Below, in pieces: positions 1-5,123 of a DNA stretch of 5,123 nucleotides. The notes below the pieces were generated by a model. The model saw only the letters and a list, made by a program, of their open reading frames with translations, made no database searches and was not told the DNA's origin. Each line of letters opens with the position of its first letter. Within the stretch, counting starts at the first letter, position 1. This stretch comes from an uncultured Erythrobacteraceae bacterium (GTDB taxonomy: Bacteria > Pseudomonadota > Alphaproteobacteria > Sphingomonadales > Sphingomonadaceae), in NCBI GenBank assembly GCA_950071875.1, contig CATMNW010000209.1:1-5123 (forward strand), in the 5' to 3' direction. A program made the position numbers and the translations under genes.

Positions 1-893
1 ATACCTGGCTGCCCGACGCGCACGTCCAGGCGCCGACTGCGGGTTCGGTGATCCTTGCAGGCGTATTGTTGAAACTTGGCGGTTACGGCTTCATTCGGTT
101 CAGCCTGCCGATGTTCCCCGAAGCGAGCGAACAGTTCGCATGGCTCGTCTACATCCTGTCGATGGTCGCAGTGATCTACACCTCGCTCGTTGCGCTGGTG
201 CAGAACGACATGAAGAAGCTGATCGCCTATTCGTCAGTCGCCCACATGGCGATCGTGACGGTCGGCCTGTTTGCCTTCAACGTGCAGGGTATCGAGGGCG
301 CGATGATGGTCATGCTCGGCCACGGCCTTGTATCGGGCGCGCTGTTCCTGTGTGTCGGCGTCATCTACGATCGCCTGCACACCCGCGAGATCGCGCGTTA
401 CGGCGGGTTGTCGATCAACATGCCGAAATATGCGCTGTTCTTCCTTCTGTTCACCATGGCAAGCGTCGGCCTGCCGGGGACGAGCAACTTCATCGGCGAA
501 TTCCTGGCGCTAGCCGGGATCTACAAGGTCTCGACGCTGGTAACGCTGGTCTGCACCACGGGCATTATCCTGGGCGCCGCCTACATGCTCTATCTCTACC
601 GCCGCGTGGCATTTGGCGAACAGAGGAACGCCGATGCGGCGGCCATGCTCGATCTCAACGCCCGTGAGTGGGCCATGCTTGCCCCGATTGCAGCCGCCGT
701 GCTGTGGATGGGCGTCTATCCGGAAAGCTTCCTTGCCCCCATGCGACAGGACATTGCCGCACTCGAGGCCCGCATCGCGCGCGCCGCACCCGATTTCGAC
801 GCCGACAATGTAGTCGGCACCCCGCGCGAGCATAACGCCAATTACGTTGCCGCTTCGCACGGCGAGAGTCACGGTGAAGAGGGAGCGCACTGA
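1..893 (+). CDS. nuoM: NADH-quinone oxidoreductase subunit M, C-terminal part (5' end outside window)
   Basis: Antiporter-like, proton-translocating membrane subunit of respiratory complex I. The reading frame is open from the first base (first whole codon at 3) and gives 296 residues. The family is about 500-515 long, so roughly 200 or more N-terminal residues lie upstream. The visible part opens with the conserved TWLPDAHVQAPTAGSV stretch before TM7 and continues through hydrophobic helices to the C-terminus. The functional charges known from E. coli NuoM are present: Lys in GVLLKLGG (codon 72-74, matching K234), Lys in NDMKKLIAY (codon 213-215, matching K265) and Glu in NFIGEFLAL (codon 498-500, matching E407). 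It ends in a hydrophilic tail with four His in the last 23 residues. The stop overlaps the nuoN start by one base. An internal GTG at 48 is codon 16 of the visible frame, not a gene start. Family assignment is very secure. The closely related NuoL is excluded by the short C-terminus (no long lateral helix) and by nuoN following directly. Confidence 0.97.
   Translation, partial: TWLPDAHVQAPTAGSVILAGVLLKLGGYGFIRFSLPMFPEASEQFAWLVYILSMVAVIYTSLVALVQNDMKKLIAYSSVAHMAIVTVGLFAFNVQGIEGAMMVMLGHGLVSGALFLCVGVIYDRLHTREIARYGGLSINMPKYALFFLLFTMASVGLPGTSNFIGEFLALAGIYKVSTLVTLVCTTGIILGAAYMLYLYRRVAFGEQRNADAAAMLDLNAREWAMLAPIAAAVLWMGVYPESFLAPMRQDIAALEARIARAAPDFDADNVVGTPREHNANYVAASHGESHGEEGAH
879..884 (+). promoter_or_regulatory. 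Ribosome binding site of nuoN, inside the nuoM 3' end
   Basis: A purine-rich GAGGGA lies about 8-10 bases before the nuoN ATG at 893, a normal Shine-Dalgarno distance. It is embedded in the last codons of nuoM (Glu-Glu-Gly-Ala-His-stop), and the nuoM stop TGA shares its A with the nuoN ATG. This supports ATG 893 as the start and suggests translational coupling that would keep the two pump subunits equimolar. Confidence 0.7.
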
Positions 894-2356
894 TGAGCTA
901 CGCCAACTCCCTTTACCTGACGGGTGCCGAAGTCGGCCTGTCCATCTCGGGACTGATCCTGCTGCTGGTCGCCGCTTGGGGCGGTAACAAGTCTGCACGC
1001 CTGATTACCATCGCCAGCGTCAGTGCACTGATTGGCGCGGCGGTGTTCAGCGCCCATCTTTTCGACCGGGCAAGCACCGAAGTCGCCGGGCGTGCCTTCG
1101 GCGATCTTTATCGTGCCGATGCTTTCGGCAGTTTCGGCAAGATTCTGATCTACCTCGCCTGCGCTGCGGTCCTCGTGGTTACGCCGCGCTTCTTCGACCA
1201 GCGCGGCGCCTATCGTGGCGAATATCCGGTTCTCCTGCTGTTCAATGCCGTCGGCATGGGCATGATGGTATCGGCCACGGACCTGATGACGCTGTACATC
1301 GGTCTCGAAATGTCGAGCCTTGCCAGCTACGTGCTCGCTGCCTTCCTGCGTGACGATGTCCGTTCGAGCGAGGCGGGTCTCAAGTATTTCGTTCTGGGCG
1401 CGCTCGCCTCGGGTATCATCCTGTACGGCGTGAGCCTGGTTTACGGCTTCACCGGCTCGACCAATTACGAAGGCATCCGTGCCGCATTCGCGACCGAGTT
1501 TTCGACCGGCGCGCTGTTCGGCGTCGTGTTTGTCCTCGCAGGCCTGGCCTTCAAGATCAGCGCCGTTCCGTTCCACATGTGGACGCCCGATGTTTACGAA
1601 GGTGCGCCTACGCCGGTCACCGCCTTCTTCGCCAGTGCTCCCAAGGTTGCTGCGATGGGCATGCTGCTGCGGATGGCGATGGATCCTTTCGCTGGCGAAG
1701 TGGATGCGTGGCGCCAGATCGTTATCTTTGCCGCACTCGCGTCGATCGTGGTCGGCGCATTGGGTGCGATCGGACAGCAGAACCTCAAGCGACTGCTGGC
1801 CTATTCGTCGATCAACAATGTCGGGTTCATCCTCATCGGTCTTGCTGCGGCCACGCCTGCCGGTGTTTCCGGAGCGTTGACGTATCTTGCGATCTACGTG
1901 GCGATGGTAATCGGCAGCTTTACCGCGCTGCTGATGCTGCGTGATCCGGCAGGCAATAATCTCGAGACTTTCGCCGATATTTCCGGCTTGTCCACGAAAC
2001 GACCAGCTCTGGCATGGTCGCTTCTTGCCCTCATGTTCAGCCTTGCTGGCATCCCGCCCCTGTTCGGGTTCTGGGGCAAGTTCGTGGTGTTCCAGGCTGC
2101 GGTTCAGGCCGATCTTGTCGCCCTGGCCGCCATTGGTATCGCCGCCAGCGTCATCGGCGCTTTCTATTACCTCAAGTTCGTGAAGGGGATGTTCTTCGAT
2201 GCCCCGATCCGCGAAGTGGAAAGCGAAAGCCCGTTGAGCAGCTGGGTGGTGCTTGCCCTTTGCGTGGCCATCATCTCGCCGCTCGGCTATTTCCTGACGA
2301 TACCCCTCGGTGAGTGGACCGCGCAGGCTGCTGCATCATTCGTCGCGGCAATGTGA
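893..2356 (+). CDS. nuoN: NADH-quinone oxidoreductase subunit N
   Basis: Complete 487-residue membrane subunit of complex I, close to the 485 residues of E. coli NuoN. It is one of three Mrp-antiporter-related proton channels and acts in the cytoplasmic membrane. The sequence is hydrophobic throughout and fits the usual 14 helices. Conserved charges: E139 in YIGLEMSSL (E. coli E133), K164 in EAGLKYFVLG (K158), K221 in LAFKISAVPFHMW (K217), K251 in SAPKVAAMG (K247), K299 in NLKRLLAYSS and K396 in FGFWGKFVVF (K395). The spacing K221 to K251 is exactly 30, as in E. coli. The signature PFHMWTPDVYEGAPTPVTAF spans residues 226-245. ATG 893 is chosen because it has a good Shine-Dalgarno sequence and overlaps the nuoM stop. 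The product ends at 2353 with the stop at 2354-2356, overlapping the birA start. It is normally the last nuo gene, and here the coding run continues into birA. No damage is seen. Confidence 0.98.
   Translation: MSYANSLYLTGAEVGLSISGLILLLVAAWGGNKSARLITIASVSALIGAAVFSAHLFDRASTEVAGRAFGDLYRADAFGSFGKILIYLACAAVLVVTPRFFDQRGAYRGEYPVLLLFNAVGMGMMVSATDLMTLYIGLEMSSLASYVLAAFLRDDVRSSEAGLKYFVLGALASGIILYGVSLVYGFTGSTNYEGIRAAFATEFSTGALFGVVFVLAGLAFKISAVPFHMWTPDVYEGAPTPVTAFFASAPKVAAMGMLLRMAMDPFAGEVDAWRQIVIFAALASIVVGALGAIGQQNLKRLLAYSSINNVGFILIGLAAATPAGVSGALTYLAIYVAMVIGSFTALLMLRDPAGNNLETFADISGLSTKRPALAWSLLALMFSLAGIPPLFGFWGKFVVFQAAVQADLVALAAIGIAASVIGAFYYLKFVKGMFFDAPIREVESESPLSSWVVLALCVAIISPLGYFLTIPLGEWTAQAAASFVAAM
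2353..2356 (+). promoter_or_regulatory. GTGA stop/start overlap of nuoN and birA
   Basis: The birA GTG (2353-2355) overlaps the nuoN stop TGA (2354-2356). The 20 bases upstream (ending CGTCGCGGCAAT) hold no convincing Shine-Dalgarno sequence. Translation of birA therefore probably depends on ribosomes finishing nuoN and restarting, which would keep the ligase at a low level. The alternative upstream in-frame GTG at 2314 also lacks a good Shine-Dalgarno sequence and would add 13 residues not expected in the family. Confidence 0.6.
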
Positions 2357-3075
2357 TCCGTTTCGTAACCGAAACCGGTTCGACCAATTCCGACCTCGCC
2401 GCGCAATTGCGCAGCGGCGAGGGTTCTCCCGAAAGCCAATGGCTCGTAGCGGACCGTCAGGTATCGGGGCGCGGCCGCCAGGGGCGGACCTGGTTCGACG
2501 GCAGCGGCAATTTCATGGGGTCGACCGCCGTGCATCTTGCACCGCGCGATCCCAATCCGGCCACCCTTGCGCTGGTTGCCGGTATTGCAGCTTACGATGC
2601 GGTTTGCGGCCTGCTGGCCAACCCTGGACAGCTAAGGCTGAAATGGCCCAACGATCTCATGCTTGGAGACGCAAAGCTGGCCGGGATCCTGTTAGAGCGG
2701 GAAGGCGACGTGATCATCGTTGGTATGGGCATCAATCTTGCCGCCGCGCCAGATCTTCCCGATCGCAAGACCATCGCGCTTTCCGCGCTGGGCCCGGCGC
2801 CTGACCGCGACACGTTCGCTAACGCTCTTGCCGCGACCTTCGATACCGAGCTGGAGCGCTGGCGAACCTATGGGCTCGAACCCCTGATCCGCCGATGGGA
2901 AGCCGTAGCGCACCCTAGGGGCGCTGCTCTCACGGTCCAGCCGCCGGGTGAGGGGACCCTACATGGTGTATTCGACGGGCTGACCGACGACGGCGCCCTT
3001 TCGCTGCGCTTGGCGGACGGGTCGAGCCGTGTCATCCATGCGGGCGATGTAATGCTCGCCAATGAAGGAAACTGA
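2353..3075 (+). CDS. birA: Biotin--[acetyl-CoA-carboxylase] ligase, stand-alone (group I) type
   Basis: Cytoplasmic biotin protein ligase. It activates biotin with ATP to biotinyl-AMP and transfers it to the target lysine of biotin carrier domains, chiefly acetyl-CoA carboxylase BCCP. Length is 240 residues from GTG 2353. Visible motifs in order: ETGSTNSDL (7-15), the adenylate/biotin loop SGRGRQGRTWF (38-48, with R42 at the place of E. coli R118), LKWPNDL (97-102), KLAGILLE (108-115, with K108 matching catalytic E. coli K183), VGMGINLA (123-130) and a small C-terminal SH3-like domain (about 188-235, ending HAGDVML). There is no N-terminal winged-helix domain, because the catalytic domain starts at once. 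It should therefore not act as the DNA-binding biotin repressor that E. coli BirA is. The GTG start is preferred over GTG 2314 because homologues begin just before the ETGSTN motif. It follows nuoN with a 4-base overlap and precedes coaX by 3 bases. Confidence 0.95.
   Translation: MIRFVTETGSTNSDLAAQLRSGEGSPESQWLVADRQVSGRGRQGRTWFDGSGNFMGSTAVHLAPRDPNPATLALVAGIAAYDAVCGLLANPGQLRLKWPNDLMLGDAKLAGILLEREGDVIIVGMGINLAAAPDLPDRKTIALSALGPAPDRDTFANALAATFDTELERWRTYGLEPLIRRWEAVAHPRGAALTVQPPGEGTLHGVFDGLTDDGALSLRLADGSSRVIHAGDVMLANEGN
3065..3069 (+). promoter_or_regulatory. Ribosome binding site of coaX
   Basis: AAGGA lies 9 bases before ATG 3079, inside the last codons of birA (Asn-Glu-Gly-Asn-stop). It is a clear Shine-Dalgarno sequence and fixes the coaX start. 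It is stronger than anything before birA, so coaX may be translated better than its upstream neighbour. Confidence 0.7.
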
Positions 3076-3078
3076 GCC

Positions 3079-3848
3079 ATGCTGCTCGCAGCCGATGTCG
3101 GAAATACCAATGTCGTCTTCGCCCTGTTCGACGGGCGGGAAATCAAGGCGCGGTGGCGCATTGCCAGCGATCCGCGTCGAACGGGCGACGAATACGCTGT
3201 CTGGCTGCTCCAGCTTGCGGAATTCCAGGGTTTCGACAAGGGCGACATAACCCAAGTCATCATCGGTTCGGTCGTGCCGCGCGCCTTGCATAACCTGACC
3301 GTGCTTTCGGAAAAGTACCTTGGAATAACGCCGCTGATCGCAGGGCAAGGCACGGCGGACTGGGGCTTCGAACTCGATATCGAACAGCCCAGCTCGCTCG
3401 GCGCCGACCGCGCGCTCAACACGCTTGCCGCGCACGAGAAATACGATGGCGACTTGATCGTCGTGGACTTCGGCACGGCCACCACTTTCGATGCAGTCGA
3501 TTTCAACGGAGCATACAAGGGTGGCATCATCGCGCCCGGCATAAATCTCTCGCTCGACGCGCTGGTTGGCAATACCGCCAAGCTTCCGCGTATCGCCATC
3601 GAAAAACCGGCCAGCGACAGCGTGATCGGTCGCAATACCGAAGACCAGATGCTGATCGGTGTATTCTGGGGCTATGTCGCCCTCATCGAAGGGTTGATCG
3701 CGCGCATGAAGAATGAAATCGGGCGACCGGCGAAGGTCGTCGCCACGGGCGGTCTGGCTATCCTGTTCGATGAACATACCGACCTGTTCGATGTAGTCGA
3801 CGCCGACCTGACACTCGAAGGTCTTGCCATTCTTGCGGAGCGCGCAGC

Positions 3849-3852
<4 letters not shown>
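3079..3852 (+). CDS. coaX: Type III pantothenate kinase
   Basis: Cytoplasmic kinase that phosphorylates pantothenate to 4'-phosphopantothenate, the first step of coenzyme A synthesis. The 257 residues match the usual 250-260 of the CoaX family (ASKHA fold). Motifs: N-terminal phosphate loop DVGNTN (6-11), SVVP (65-68), LGADRALNTLAA (108-119, carrying the conserved Asp-Arg of the active site, D110/R111), VVDFGTATTFD (128-138), YKGGIIAPGI (146-155), IGRNTEDQM (183-191) and ATGGLA (222-227). Type III enzymes are known to need a monovalent cation, to escape feedback inhibition by CoA, and to be unrelated to E. coli CoaA. No regulation by CoA is therefore expected at the protein level. The start is set by the AAGGA site and by the DVGNTN motif beginning at residue 6. 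The stop overlaps the rnj start. Nothing is broken or missing. Confidence 0.97.
3837..3840 (+). promoter_or_regulatory. Ribosome binding site supporting the TTG start of rnj
   Basis: GGAG at the end of coaX lies 8 bases before TTG 3849. The TTG overlaps the coaX stop as TTGA (3849-3852). The only near alternatives, TTG 3894 and ATG 3918, would cut into the conserved LALGGSGEIGMN strand and loop of RNase J. The site therefore decides for the TTG start. Confidence 0.65.

Positions 3853-5123
<1,271 letters not shown>

Noticed and set aside
869..1576. Long open frame on the minus strand (235 codons) opposite nuoN
   Set aside because: It lies wholly opposite well-conserved coding sequence. The product is charged, low-complexity and unlike any family. 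Such frames are usual in GC-rich genes.
2314..2355. Upstream GTG start for birA adding 13 residues
   Set aside because: The added residues are read from nuoN codons in another frame, have no ribosome binding site, and precede the usual family N-terminus.
2371..2382. Small palindrome AACCGGTT just inside birA, considered as an operator
   Set aside because: It is only eight bases and is explained by the conserved Glu-Thr-Gly-Ser-Thr codons. No matching second site or promoter is visible.
2310..2804. Plus-strand frame of 164 codons across the nuoN/birA junction, out of frame with both
   Set aside because: The product is Arg/Gly/Ser-rich without motifs, while the other two frames encode clear NuoN and BirA.

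Overview
The window is a fully coding, GC-rich stretch of bacterial chromosome with all genes on the + strand. It holds the 3' end of a respiratory complex I (nuo) operon followed by three housekeeping genes: nuoM (5' end cut off by the window), nuoN, birA (stand-alone biotin protein ligase), coaX (type III pantothenate kinase) and rnj (ribonuclease J, 3' end cut off). The proteins and the order nuoM-nuoN-birA-coaX-rnj point to an alphaproteobacterium. Their wording best fits Sphingomonadales (Erythrobacter/Sphingomonas-like). That assignment is from memory of the families, not from a search.

Layout: nuoM 1-893, nuoN 893-2356, birA 2353-3075, coaX 3079-3852, rnj 3849-5123 and beyond. No junction leaves real intergenic space. 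nuoM/nuoN share one base (TGATG), nuoN/birA share four (GTGA), birA and coaX are 3 bases apart, and coaX/rnj share four (TTGA). Two of the four visible starts are non-ATG (GTG for birA, TTG for rnj). There is no room for a terminator or a dedicated intergenic promoter, so the genes are probably co-transcribed and partly translationally coupled.

Function: NuoM and NuoN are two of the three antiporter-like proton-pumping membrane subunits of NADH:quinone oxidoreductase, and both keep their key charged membrane residues. BirA attaches biotin to carboxylases such as acetyl-CoA carboxylase. CoaX makes 4'-phosphopantothenate, the first step of CoA synthesis. RNase J is a metallo-beta-lactamase/beta-CASP ribonuclease of RNA processing and decay. 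The run therefore links energy generation, two acyl-metabolism cofactors and RNA turnover in one apparent transcription unit.

I found no mobile element, CRISPR array, RNA gene, tandem repeat, pseudogene or sign of horizontal transfer. I looked for an undescribed system and do not see one. The points worth a second look are modest: the compact gene junctions, the non-ATG starts, the SD-poor birA start, the NuoM tail and the conserved operon extension.
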